Source of the DNA: Bacillota bacterium
GTDB taxonomy: Bacteria > Bacillota > UBA994 > UBA5500
Direction: 5' to 3'
DNA: 64,000 nucleotides
Assembly: GCA_023436245.1 (NCBI GenBank)
Contig: JAEZJZ010000030.1
Location: 1 to 64,000 of the forward strand
Shown here: piece after piece, positions 35,169 to 43,689 of the stretch
Layout of the letters: each line of letters opens with the position of its first letter
How positions within the stretch are numbered: the first letter of the stretch is position 1
The notes under the pieces: generated by a model
Told to the model about the DNA's origin: nothing
Seen by the model: only the letters and a program-made list of their open reading frames with translations
Databases searched by the model: none
Made by a program: the position numbers and the translations under genes

Positions 35169-36139
35169 CGGCTTAGCCTCGGGTCGTATCTCTGCTGTAC
35201 CAACTGAAAAGCGACATTGACGACAATGCTGTATAGACAGATCGTCAAGAAGATGCCTTGTACAAGCGGATAGTCTCGGGCGGCGATGGCCGTCTTCAGC
35301 AGTACCCCTATTCCAGGGTAAGAGAATACCATCTCCACGAAGAGTGACCCAGCAATGGCGTAGAGGAACTGGATGTTTAGCCTGCCAAAGATCTCGGGCA
35401 AACTGTTGCGCAGAATATAGGCGCTGGTTACGATGCACGGAGACACTCCGTTATAGCGAGCGGCTTCTACGTATGGCTGGCGCTTAGTCTCGGCGACGAT
35501 GTTATGCGTCAGGATGGCGAGCGGAGGGAGTTGACTGCACATCAACACCAACGTGGGCAGTACTCCGTGTCGAATCACATGGGCCCAAAAGCCAGGCGTG
35601 TTCGCTGTCATCCCCATCGGATAGGCGCCGGTGGCTGGGAACCACTTGGTCCCATAGGCGAGAAACAGGCGAGCCAGGACCGCCAACAGGAAGGTCGGAA
35701 CCGTCTGCACCGCTACCAACCCAAGAAGTGCCAACTGCGAGCGTCGCCTGCGGGGAGATAAGGCCAACCGGCTGCCGAGAGGCAGGGCGAATGCGGTCGC
35801 GGCGATCAGAGAGGTCAGGGACAACCCTAGCGTCCAGCCTATTTTGCTGCTGATTAGCATTTTCACCGGTAAGCCAAAGTAGAAGGAAAAGCCCCAGTCT
35901 CCGCGCAGCAGCTGACCCAAGTAGCGAGTCAACTGCTGCGGCAGAGAAAGCTCGGGGGCGTAGTACTGGCTAAAGCGGTTAAAGGCGTTTTCAGTAATCT
36001 GCAGGTTGGCGGGGCTCAGTTCCTCTGGGCTGAGAGAAAGCGGATTGCCAGGCAGTATTCGTGGCAGGAGGAAGCCCAGCAAAACCAGAGTGGCCAGGAG
36101 CAACAAGTTCCTGGCCAAAACCTGGAGCACAGCCCTCAT
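35165..36139 (-). CDS. ABC transporter permease (DppB/OppB type)
   Basis: A 324-residue permease with the standard N-terminal helix, large periplasmic loop (YAPELSLPQQLTRYLGQLLRGDWGFSF) and the EAA-loop sequence VEAARYNGVSPCIVTSAYILRNSLPEI. First permease of the importer, 24 bases downstream of the binding-protein gene. Confidence 0.9.
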   Translation of the reverse strand: MRAVLQVLARNLLLLATLVLLGFLLPRILPGNPLSLSPEELSPANLQITENAFNRFSQYYAPELSLPQQLTRYLGQLLRGDWGFSFYFGLPVKMLISSKIGWTLGLSLTSLIAATAFALPLGSRLALSPRRRRSQLALLGLVAVQTVPTFLLAVLARLFLAYGTKWFPATGAYPMGMTANTPGFWAHVIRHGVLPTLVLMCSQLPPLAILTHNIVAETKRQPYVEAARYNGVSPCIVTSAYILRNSLPEIFGRLNIQFLYAIAGSLFVEMVFSYPGIGVLLKTAIAARDYPLVQGIFLTICLYSIVVNVAFQLVQQRYDPRLSR

Positions 36140-36163
36140 CTGCGTCGAACTCTCGTGAACACC

Positions 36164-37771
36164 CTACTTGCCCCAGGTGCCCCGAACATAGACCAGCTTG
36201 TTCTGCAGGGTCGGAACTGCCCTGGCTACCCCGTCCTTGGTATAGAACCAGCCGTTCAGCTTACTCTGGTCATAGGCAAAGGTGGTGAGGGTGTAGTAGA
36301 GCGTCAGCGTGGGCAGTTCGTCAGCAATCAGTTGCTGCATTTCTGCCACCATCGCATAGCGCTTGGCCTGATCGAGCTCGCGCAGTTGGCTGGCAAACAG
36401 CCGATCGAACTGAGCATTACCCCATTTGCCGCCTCCTTGCGTAGTGGACCCCGGCGTCGCACCCAAGCTGCCGCTGTCGCTGACAAAGCGGGCAAGCAGA
36501 ACCGGGTCACCGCCAAAGGAACCGTGTCCATTGAGCGCAAGGGTGAAGCTACCCTCATTGATCATCGACTCGAAGGCCTTGGCTTCCACCAGCTTGGGCG
36601 TCACCGCGATACCCAGCTGAGCCAGGTAACCTTGTACCAGTTCAGCCTCTTTGGAGCGGTCGCTGGCGGCCAGCAACTCGAACTTGAGGGCCTTGCCCTG
36701 ATACTCTCTAGTACCGTCACCATTCTTATCCTTGATCCCAGCCTGATCTAGCATGGATTTCGCCTGCTCTAGGTCGTAAGCGTACTGCTTTACATCCGCG
36801 GCGAACCATTCCGAGTCGGGGTGAATATGGCCCGGATTGCCGGCGACTCCAGCCCCGCCTGTCGCCTTCTGCACCAGTTCCTCCCGGTTGATGGCGTAGT
36901 ACATGGCTTGGCGCAGAGCGACGTTCTGCAGTGCCGGCTGGTTGAAGTTGAAGTAGAGGCGATAGACCCAGAAGCCGGGGCCCTCCATTGTGCCAAACTT
37001 GCCCGCAGTCTTCATGTCCTGAAAGACGCTCCACTTGACTCTCTGGGCAACATCGATGTCGCCGTTTTGCAGAGCAGCGGCTGCATCGTCCACGGGAGCA
37101 AAGATCAACTGATCGACCTGAGGCTTCCCGAGGAAGTAATCGGGATTGGCAACAAAGGTGTAGCTGCCGGCGGTCACATCGTATTGCTCAAGGGTAAAGG
37201 GACCGGAACCGATCACTGCCTCCGCAGTGTTGAACTCACCTGGCACGGTGACGTTCTTCCAAATATGCTCCGGCAGGATGGGGACATTGCCGGCCACCTC
37301 AGTGATGAATGGAGCATAGATGTCGGTCAGTGTGATTTTCACCTTGTACTCTTCCACGGCGTCCACACTCTTGACCATGTCCAGCGCCACCCATGGGTGC
37401 GGGTGCGCCTTCACGTAGTCGAAGGAGAACTTCACGTCGCGTGCGGTCAGCGGCTGTCCATCGGTGAACTTGGCGTTCTCAACCAGATCGAACTCAAGAG
37501 TGAGGTGATCGTCCGAATTACGCCAGGCAGTCGCCAAGAGCGGAACGACGCCATCGGCGTCCTTCCAGACCAAGGTGTCGAACATCAAGCTAGTCAGTAG
37601 ATAACCCCGCCCGCGCGTCGAGACAGTATAGAACGCGGGATAACCGAGATCGGACTCATCCACCCGCAGGATGCGAGGTCCTCCGTTTGTGGCAGGATTG
37701 GATACGCAGCCCGAAATCAGGGAGGCCACCGCCAGTAGGATCAGGAGCAAACTGAGTAACCGTTTCTTCAT
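36164..37771 (-). CDS. ABC transporter solute-binding lipoprotein (SBP family 5)
   Basis: A 535-residue extracellular binding lipoprotein: signal peptide with lipobox LISGC, then the family-5 signature FDLVENAKFTDGQPLTARDVKFSFDYVK and the ALRQAMYYAINREELV hinge region. It delivers peptides, nickel chelates or other solutes to the importer; the ligand cannot be told from sequence. GGAGAGATCACAA precedes the ATG. First gene of a six-gene operon ending with the AOR-like protein. Confidence 0.9.
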   Translation of the reverse strand: MKKRLLSLLLILLAVASLISGCVSNPATNGGPRILRVDESDLGYPAFYTVSTRGRGYLLTSLMFDTLVWKDADGVVPLLATAWRNSDDHLTLEFDLVENAKFTDGQPLTARDVKFSFDYVKAHPHPWVALDMVKSVDAVEEYKVKITLTDIYAPFITEVAGNVPILPEHIWKNVTVPGEFNTAEAVIGSGPFTLEQYDVTAGSYTFVANPDYFLGKPQVDQLIFAPVDDAAAALQNGDIDVAQRVKWSVFQDMKTAGKFGTMEGPGFWVYRLYFNFNQPALQNVALRQAMYYAINREELVQKATGGAGVAGNPGHIHPDSEWFAADVKQYAYDLEQAKSMLDQAGIKDKNGDGTREYQGKALKFELLAASDRSKEAELVQGYLAQLGIAVTPKLVEAKAFESMINEGSFTLALNGHGSFGGDPVLLARFVSDSGSLGATPGSTTQGGGKWGNAQFDRLFASQLRELDQAKRYAMVAEMQQLIADELPTLTLYYTLTTFAYDQSKLNGWFYTKDGVARAVPTLQNKLVYVRGTWGK

Positions 37772-37803
37772 TTGTGATCTCTCCTCTGCAGTAATCATGC
37801 TAT

Positions 37804-37857
37804 ATTATACATACAATAATCCTATCTAATCTAAGTTCCTGCCTATGCTTGCGATAG
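37804..37857 (-). promoter_or_regulatory. Importer promoter -10 and LysR-type T-N11-A box
   Basis: On the minus strand TATAAT lies at 37809-37804, about 30 bases before the binding-protein start. At 37843-37857 the dyad CTAT-N7-ATAG contains the T-N11-A signature of LysR-type regulators, about 46-60 bases upstream of the expected importer start site and 53 bases before the divergent lysR gene. I see no good -35. Confidence 0.55.
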
Positions 37858-37909
37858 TGGGTATAGAGCACATCAATAGTGGCGCTGTGCTGCAGAGGAG
37901 TGATCGATA

Positions 37910-38800
37910 TTGGACCTGCGAAAACTGGAGGTTTTTGTGAATGTGGTACATCAGGGGAACTTCTCCAAGGCAGCGGAGGCGCTCTACTTGTCGCAGCCTA
38001 CGGTGAGTGCGCATATCGATGGCCTGGAAAAGAGCTTGGGCGTGATCCTGTTTGAGCGGCGCAGTCGGCTAGCCGTTCTCACCGCCGCAGGACGCGTGTT
38101 CTACCCGCATGCACTGGAGACATTGCGTTCCGTGGAAAGAGGGAAACAGAGCCTGAAACTCCATGCCGATCAACTGCGGGGTGAAGTCAGACTAGCTGCA
38201 AGCTCAACGCCAGGCATCCATTGGTTGCCTGCCCGGTTGAGCGCCTTTCGGCAGCAGCACCCGTCCATCACGTTTGACATCCAGATCGTGGACTCTAGTG
38301 AGGCAGCTACCTTGGTGTCCAGTTACGCAGCTGACATGGGCCTAGTTGGCAGAGAACTCCCCGAACACACGACGCTAGCATGCTCCCGCATTGCCAAGGA
38401 TCGCCTGGTTGCTGCTGTTCCGCGCCTCTGGGCGCCAGCACAGGCAAAGGCCCACCCGCTGGGCATTGAAGAGTTGATTGGCTATCCATTGGTCATGCGT
38501 CACACTGGTTCGGCGACCCGGGAAGCGTTTCTCAACGCGCTACAGCAGATCGGTCATCAGCTGAGTGACTTGGACATCGTGGCCGAGGTTGACAGCCTGG
38601 AGGCAGCCAAGAGCTGCGTGCACGCCGGTTTGGGTGTTGCAGTATTGTCAGAGCTATGCGTATTGCGAGATGCTGACATCTTGGCCTGCCCAGTGCCGGA
38701 ACTGGACATGGAACGCAACTTCTATTTGGTGCATCGAAAGACTCACGTCTTCACTGCTGCCGCAGAGATGCTACATAACTACCTATTGAGCGACCGATGA
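37910..38800 (+). CDS. LysR family transcriptional regulator
   Basis: A 296-residue LTTR. N-terminal winged HTH with FSKAAEALYLSQPTVSAHIDGLEKSLGVILFER, then the two-lobe effector domain (VRLAASSTPGIHWLPARL). The effector lobes resemble CysL/CbbR-like members. TTG start behind GAGGAGTGATCGATA. Divergent from the importer/AOR operon, which it probably controls. Confidence 0.92.
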   Translation: MDLRKLEVFVNVVHQGNFSKAAEALYLSQPTVSAHIDGLEKSLGVILFERRSRLAVLTAAGRVFYPHALETLRSVERGKQSLKLHADQLRGEVRLAASSTPGIHWLPARLSAFRQQHPSITFDIQIVDSSEAATLVSSYAADMGLVGRELPEHTTLACSRIAKDRLVAAVPRLWAPAQAKAHPLGIEELIGYPLVMRHTGSATREAFLNALQQIGHQLSDLDIVAEVDSLEAAKSCVHAGLGVAVLSELCVLRDADILACPVPELDMERNFYLVHRKTHVFTAAAEMLHNYLLSDR

Positions 38801-38809
38801 CCAGCATGC

Positions 38810-38841
38810 AAGAAGGGGCCTCCTACCGGAAGCCCCTTCTT
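38810..38841. terminator. Bidirectional terminator
   Basis: Ten-base perfect stem AAGAAGGGGC / GCCCCTTCTT between the convergent lysR and DUF2680-type genes. Confidence 0.85.
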
Positions 38842-38856
38842 GTCTCATGTTTAAGC

Positions 38857-39351
38857 TTAGCGCACGCGGCCTCTGCCGAAGCCAGCACCGTTACCGAGCC
38901 CGCCCTGACGACGCATTCCGCCGCCCATTCCGAGTCCCTGGCCCGCGCCGACTCCGGCGCCACAGCCGAAGCCTGCTCCATATTGCTGGCCGACCCCGGC
39001 TGAGCCGGTGCCGTTACAGGTGGCCTGGTTATCCTTGATCGCCTGATAGATCTCGTCGGCTTGTTCTTGAGTAAGCCGCCCGTCCTTAACCCGCTGGTCC
39101 AAGATTTCCTTCTTCAGCTCGAGCATTTCCTGCTGGAACTCGGGGAGCACCTCGGCCTCAGCTGCGATCGTTCCATAAGTAACGCCAGTCGCGCGCAGCT
39201 CAACTACCTGCTCCACTGTTTGTCCGGTCAACCCGGCCACTATCTCGGCGGGAGTCGTGGCTGTCGCTGCGTAAGCAGCGGCCCCTACGCCCAGCACGCC
39301 CACAACCACCAAAGCACTGCCAACCAACTTCTTCAAATTCACTCTGTTCAC
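38857..39351 (-). CDS. Exported DUF2680-type protein with Gly-rich tail
   Basis: A 164-residue exported protein. Signal peptide with AAAYA cleavage site near residue 28; a helical segment of the DUF2680 type (LELKKEILDQRVKDGRLTQEQ); then a ~50-residue Gly/Gln/Met-rich tail ending in Arg-rich sequence. It lies directly downstream of the two-component system, which may sense envelope conditions; function unknown. Confidence 0.7.
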   Translation of the reverse strand: MNRVNLKKLVGSALVVVGVLGVGAAAYAATATTPAEIVAGLTGQTVEQVVELRATGVTYGTIAAEAEVLPEFQQEMLELKKEILDQRVKDGRLTQEQADEIYQAIKDNQATCNGTGSAGVGQQYGAGFGCGAGVGAGQGLGMGGGMRRQGGLGNGAGFGRGRVR

Positions 39352-39443
39352 CTTGCCTTTCGTTTTCTTGCGATTACTCGCTTACAATCTTGTTATACAG
39401 GTCAATTGTGATCAGACTGTGAGCGAATCTCCATGAAAAAACT

Positions 39444-40850
39444 TCAGCTGCTGGCGCGTTTCAGCTTAAACCAAACCGTGGTGCCGACGCCGACCTCGCT
39501 GTCCACGCCGTACTCGGCGCCGTGTGCGTCCAGAATGCCCTTCACGATCGCCAGACCGAGACCAGTGCCGCGGATGGTTCCAGCGCTGGCCGTTGTTCCC
39601 CGGTGAAACTTGTCCCAGATATGTGGCAAATCTGCGGCTGGAATACCGGCGCCGGTGTCTGCCACCGCGACCCGAACGCTGTCCGCGTTTTCCACCACCT
39701 CTATCACTACCTGTCCCTCGAGAGCGGTGTGCTGCAGACTGCTTTGCAGCAAGTTGCGCACAACCTGCTCCAGCTTCGCCTCGTCTGCCACCACTCTCGC
39801 CTCGCCCTCACCGCGCAACAGCAGCTTCACGCCCTTCTGTTCGGCTATGAGCAGGTAGCGTTCCACCACGTCTTGCAGCAGGTCAGCCAGGCAGAAATCC
39901 CGCAGCTTCAGTTCAACGTTCCCAGACTGCAGCAACGCAAGGTGAAGATTGTCATTGACCAGGCTCGTCAACCGCTCGGTCTCTTCAATGATGATCGCGA
40001 GCTGCGCTTCCCGTTGCTCGGGGTTGTTCCCGGTGATGTCCCGAATCGTCTCCGCATAGCCACGGATCACGCCGAGCGGCGTGCGCAGTTCGTGCGAGAC
40101 ATTGGCCACCAAGTCGCGTCGCAACTGCTCTATCTTCGCCAGTTCGGTGCCAAGGTGGTTGATTGACTCAGCCAGCCTGCCGATTTCATCCTGGCTTTGG
40201 TGATTCGTTCTGACCGAAAAGTCACCGTTGGCCAGGGCCGCTGACACCCGCCGGATTTCCAGGATCGGTTTGGCAAAGCCGCGTGCCAGCCAGAAGGAGC
40301 AGAGCGATGCCACCACGAGCAGCGTTGCGCTGACATAGACGAGTTGATGCTTCAGAATGTCAGCCGTTTCGGCGACTGCAGCCATCGGCAGGGTGGTCAT
40401 CAAGGCCCCAACCACTGACCCAGCGGCAGTGCGCAGCGGCAGACCGAGCAGAGTATACTCCGTGCCAAACCTAGGATGGCTGACCGTCGCTTGCACCTCC
40501 TCGCCCGCCAATACCTGCCGGTATAGATCGGCTCTGATCATGTTGCGCATCATCGGCATCTGGCTGCCGGAGTCTCCCGTGCTTGAGTGAATGGCGCTGC
40601 CATCGGCATTGAGCCACTCAATAGTCAGATTCTGCGTGGAGGCCAACCGGTCCATTTCATAGACTACGTCCTGATAATCACTCGACTGAGTCAGGCGAGC
40701 GAGCGAGGTCAGGTTTTTCTGCAGACCGTTGACGCGCATGCTGGCGTAGAATCGTTCCAGCCAGACGATCTGAAGTAGCCAGAGCAGAAGCAGCACTACC
40801 CCGACCAGGGTCATCATCCCCAGCCAGAGCTTCCCGCGTATACTTCTCAC
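39444..40850 (-). CDS. HAMP-containing sensor histidine kinase
   Basis: A 468-residue membrane sensor: two transmembrane helices (about residues 10-32 and 170-190) around an extracytoplasmic sensor, HAMP domain, then DHp with VSHELRTPLGVI (phospho-His) and an HATPase domain with DTGAGIP, GTGLGLAIVKGI. The N-box reads RNLLQSSLQHT, with Ser where the second Asn is usually found. Overlaps the regulator gene by 4 bases (ATGA). Confidence 0.93.
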   Translation of the reverse strand: MRSIRGKLWLGMMTLVGVVLLLLWLLQIVWLERFYASMRVNGLQKNLTSLARLTQSSDYQDVVYEMDRLASTQNLTIEWLNADGSAIHSSTGDSGSQMPMMRNMIRADLYRQVLAGEEVQATVSHPRFGTEYTLLGLPLRTAAGSVVGALMTTLPMAAVAETADILKHQLVYVSATLLVVASLCSFWLARGFAKPILEIRRVSAALANGDFSVRTNHQSQDEIGRLAESINHLGTELAKIEQLRRDLVANVSHELRTPLGVIRGYAETIRDITGNNPEQREAQLAIIIEETERLTSLVNDNLHLALLQSGNVELKLRDFCLADLLQDVVERYLLIAEQKGVKLLLRGEGEARVVADEAKLEQVVRNLLQSSLQHTALEGQVVIEVVENADSVRVAVADTGAGIPAADLPHIWDKFHRGTTASAGTIRGTGLGLAIVKGILDAHGAEYGVDSEVGVGTTVWFKLKRASS

Positions 40851-41533
40851 GGCTTGCTCACCGCCAGAAACTTGTAGCCAACACCCCAGATGGTGACCAG
40901 CATCCGACGGTTCTCACCCAGCCGCTCGCGCAGCATTTTCACATGCGTATCGACTGTACGGCTGTCACCTTCAAACTCATAGCCCCAAACTGAACTGAGC
41001 AACTGCTCGCGAGAGAAGACTTGATTCTGATGTTGCATGAAGAAGCTGAGCAAGTCGTACTCCCGGGGAGTGAGGGTGAGTGCCTCGCCGTCCAGCGTCA
41101 CATTGCGGGAGTCAATCTCAAGTACCAAGCCTTCCACCTGAATGCGCTTCTGCTGTGCCTTGAACTGGTCGCTACGGCGAATGATCGCCTTCATGCGGGC
41201 CAGCAACTCCTTTGGGCTGAACGGCTTCACCAAGTAATCGTCAACGCCCAGTTCGAAGCCAAACAGGCGATCATATTCTTCGCCGCGAGCCGTGAGCATG
41301 ATGATGGGTACAGTTGAAGTTCTGCGCATCTCCCGGCAGACGGTCCAGCCATCGACTTTCGGCATCATCACATCCAGGATGACCAGATCGAAGCGTTGCT
41401 CAGCAAACAGCCAAAGCGCTTCCGCCCCATCAGCTGCCTCCACTATCTCGTAACCTTCGTGGGCGATATACTCCCCCAGCATCTGCCGCAGCCTCTGTTC
41501 ATCGTCAACCAGCAGGACCCTCATCTGGTTCAT
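40847..41533 (-). CDS. OmpR/PhoB family response regulator
   Basis: A 228-residue response regulator: receiver domain with VDDEQ acidic pair, VILDVMMPKVDG (phospho-Asp) and LVKPFSPKELLAR, followed by a winged-helix DNA-binding domain (LTPREYDLLSFF, SVWGYEFEGDSRTVDTHVKML). Partner of the overlapping kinase. The start may be 41533 or 41524. Confidence 0.95.
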   Translation of the reverse strand: MNQMRVLLVDDEQRLRQMLGEYIAHEGYEIVEAADGAEALWLFAEQRFDLVILDVMMPKVDGWTVCREMRRTSTVPIIMLTARGEEYDRLFGFELGVDDYLVKPFSPKELLARMKAIIRRSDQFKAQQKRIQVEGLVLEIDSRNVTLDGEALTLTPREYDLLSFFMQHQNQVFSREQLLSSVWGYEFEGDSRTVDTHVKMLRERLGENRRMLVTIWGVGYKFLAVSKP

Positions 41534-41659
41534 GCGAGACCCCCCGTTCCCCCAGGTAGTTCTGAGACCATTCTATCAGAATGAGCGGAAGTAAAGCAGC
41601 GACGCCGCCCATGGCAAACCCGCCCACGGTCCACGCCGCAGGCGGGCTTTCAGCTCTAT

Positions 41660-42358
41660 CTAGACTGTACGGTCTACTCGACGATAGATCACGTTCCAAA
41701 GCACGAACACAATCGCAGTCTCGGCCAGGGATCTGGCTGGCCAGACCCGATTGACCAGCACTTCGTAGAGCGATCCTCCGACCAAGAGCAGCGCCAGCGT
41801 CCAGTAGAGGGTGGTGACTGCCGACTTACCCATCACCACCTGGTAGCGCTCATCCATGCTGCGGCTGTGATCCCCGGTCTCAAAACCCTCCACCCACTCG
41901 CTGCTCGGCTTGCGCAACCAGTGCGCCAGAATGAAGCCGCCATAGAGCAACCACAGGATGCCCGTGAACGCCAGTTGATCGAAGCTGAAGGCCTGACCGC
42001 GTAGCAGCTTGAGCGTGATCGGCACGGCGGTACCGACGATGAAGACCAGCCCGCCCACGGTGATCAGCCAGCGGTTGATGCTCCAACTCAGGCGATAGCT
42101 GTCACCTGAGCGCTTGCGCAGCAGCCTCTCGTAGACGGCGGGAAAGACAAAGAGCATCAGGATGTACATCAGGCCGAGAGGCAGCATCTGCTCCCGCCAA
42201 AAGCCAGGCTCCTGTACGATGGCGCGCAGAGCCTCCCAGGTGCTCTCCCCGGCGCGCATCGCAGGCAGGGCGTTCATGGAAACGATGAACACAAACGTCA
42301 ACATCATAGTCAGGATCATGATTGCCGGCCGCGGCTTCGCCTTGGCTTGTTTACTCAT
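41660..42358 (-). CDS. Integral membrane protein paired with XRE regulator
   Basis: A 232-residue protein with about six hydrophobic helices; no domain name recognised. ATG 42358 lies inside the end of the preceding XRE gene (8-base overlap) behind GGAGGAGAG. Small XRE regulator plus membrane protein pairs of this build are common in Bacillota, where the regulator controls the pair. Confidence 0.75.
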   Translation of the reverse strand: MSKQAKAKPRPAIMILTMMLTFVFIVSMNALPAMRAGESTWEALRAIVQEPGFWREQMLPLGLMYILMLFVFPAVYERLLRKRSGDSYRLSWSINRWLITVGGLVFIVGTAVPITLKLLRGQAFSFDQLAFTGILWLLYGGFILAHWLRKPSSEWVEGFETGDHSRSMDERYQVVMGKSAVTTLYWTLALLLVGGSLYEVLVNRVWPARSLAETAIVFVLWNVIYRRVDRTV

Positions 42359-42572
42359 GTTTGCTCTCCTCCTCCAGCTCCTCTTGACAGAGAAAGACTC
42401 GCTCAATCGGCTGCGCAAAAATCTGTGCAATCTTGTAGGCCAGCATGATGGACGGATTATACCGGCCACTCTCGATGGAGATGATCGTCTGCCGCGAAAC
42501 GCCCACCCGTTGAGCCAAATCCTCCTGCGTCAGCCCGTGCTGACCGCGTAAATCTCGCACCATATTTTTCAC
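42351..42572 (-). CDS. XRE family HTH regulator (YozG-like)
   Basis: A 73-residue single-domain Cro/C1-type HTH: LTQEDLAQRVGVSRQTIISIESGRYNPS is diagnostic. Acidic C-terminus. GTG 42572 or ATG 42563 may start it. Expressed from a consensus promoter covered by two copies of a palindrome, so it probably represses itself and the membrane protein. Confidence 0.9.
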   Translation of the reverse strand: MKNMVRDLRGQHGLTQEDLAQRVGVSRQTIISIESGRYNPSIMLAYKIAQIFAQPIERVFLCQEELEEESKHE

Positions 42573-42603
42573 ACCTGCTTCCCCCTCAGAGTGTCGACGT
42601 AAA

Positions 42604-42663
42604 GTAAAGGTACCTTTACATCGAATATACTCCGTACGGGAGCCGATGTCAAGGTGCCTTTAC
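42604..42663 (-). promoter_or_regulatory. Consensus sigma-A promoter with two operator palindromes
   Basis: Minus-strand -35 TTGACA (42652-42647), spacer 17, -10 TATATT (42629-42624). The perfect 16-bp palindrome GTAAAGGTACCTTTAC (42604-42619) covers the start site; a two-mismatch copy GTCAAGGTGCCTTTAC (42648-42663) covers the -35. Their centres are 44 bp apart. Confidence 0.85.
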
Positions 42664-42693
42664 ATGAATATTGATTATTCACTTTGAATAATG

Positions 42694-42832
42694 GGGGACA
42701 GACTTAGTCCTCTTTGGGTTGTTGCTCTGCCAAACGCAAGTGCAGGCCAAACGCCATCTCAGTTAGTGCAAGAATGCGTAGCATGCCTAAAGTGATCTAG
42801 GGGAACGACACGTGAGTCAGAAGTCCGTCCCC
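42694..42832. repeat. REP-like inverted repeat flanking ~115 bp
   Basis: GGGGACAGACTT (42694-42705) and AAGTCCGTCCCC (42821-42832) are inverted with one mismatch, an arrangement reminiscent of REP/IS200-type remnants. No gene is seen between the arms. Confidence 0.5.
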
Positions 42833-42837
42833 TTGAC

Positions 42838-43689
42838 TCAGTCAGCGAGCTGCAGGCGCCAGGCATCATGCTTGGACACAAACGTCCAGCCCATGCTCTC
42901 GTACAGCTGACGCGCGGCTGCGTTCCAACTGACGACATGCAGGGTGACGGGATCGATCCCTCTCGTCAGCATCAGATTGGTGCAGTAAGCCATGATGCGG
43001 CGGCCATAGCCCTTACGCCTCTCCCTGGTGTCTACAGTCACAGTGTCAATCTCTGTACCCTCCAGTTCAGCCATGCCGATCAGGCGATCGCCATCGAAGA
43101 AAAGAAGGTTATTGATCGGGTCCAATCCCAGCAGTTTCTGCCGCGTTGCCGGGTCATTCCTAACCTCGTTGGGATAGACGAGATTCGGCTGGATATCCAT
43201 GGCCTGGCGCATGGGGAAGAAACCCTCATTGATCAAGCGAATCCAATCCTCGTAGTCGGCATCCTGATATCCGCGCACCACCAAGTCTGGATCAGGAAGC
43301 GCGGGGCCGGAGTAATGCATCAACTCCAGGCCATACCACGGCTGGAAGCCGTGCCGCTTTAGCCAAGCCTGGCCAGCTTGGTCCGTGGCGGGGCAGAAGC
43401 AGGAGATCTGACGAACATCGCTTGGCCTGTTGGCCAAGAGTTCTGCCCAAAGCTGGCTGCCGACGCCCTGGCGCCTCTCGCTTGGGGCGACCAACATCCC
43501 GCAAGAGTAGAACCCTGGGCGACGACCAGGGGTGAGGGTGCCAAGGGCAAGCAGATCATCTCCCCGCAGGGCGACTAGGCGCTGCCCTCGCTCCAGCAGC
43601 CGCACCTGCTCGTCTTCCGGCATCCCAGTGTGCTGCAGTAAGGAAAGAACGACCGACCGATCTGCTTCTGCGAATTCCCTAATCAACAA
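42838..43689 (-). CDS. Tandem GNAT acetyltransferase
   Basis: A 283-residue protein with two GNAT domains; VAPSERRQGVGSQLWAELL is the first acetyl-CoA loop and VDTRERRKGYGRRIMAYC the second. TTG start (43689 or 43686) behind GAGGAGGAAG; overlaps the stop of the upstream, related and frameshifted acetyltransferase. Substrate unknown. Confidence 0.8.
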   Translation of the reverse strand: MLIREFAEADRSVVLSLLQHTGMPEDEQVRLLERGQRLVALRGDDLLALGTLTPGRRPGFYSCGMLVAPSERRQGVGSQLWAELLANRPSDVRQISCFCPATDQAGQAWLKRHGFQPWYGLELMHYSGPALPDPDLVVRGYQDADYEDWIRLINEGFFPMRQAMDIQPNLVYPNEVRNDPATRQKLLGLDPINNLLFFDGDRLIGMAELEGTEIDTVTVDTRERRKGYGRRIMAYCTNLMLTRGIDPVTLHVVSWNAAARQLYESMGWTFVSKHDAWRLQLAD

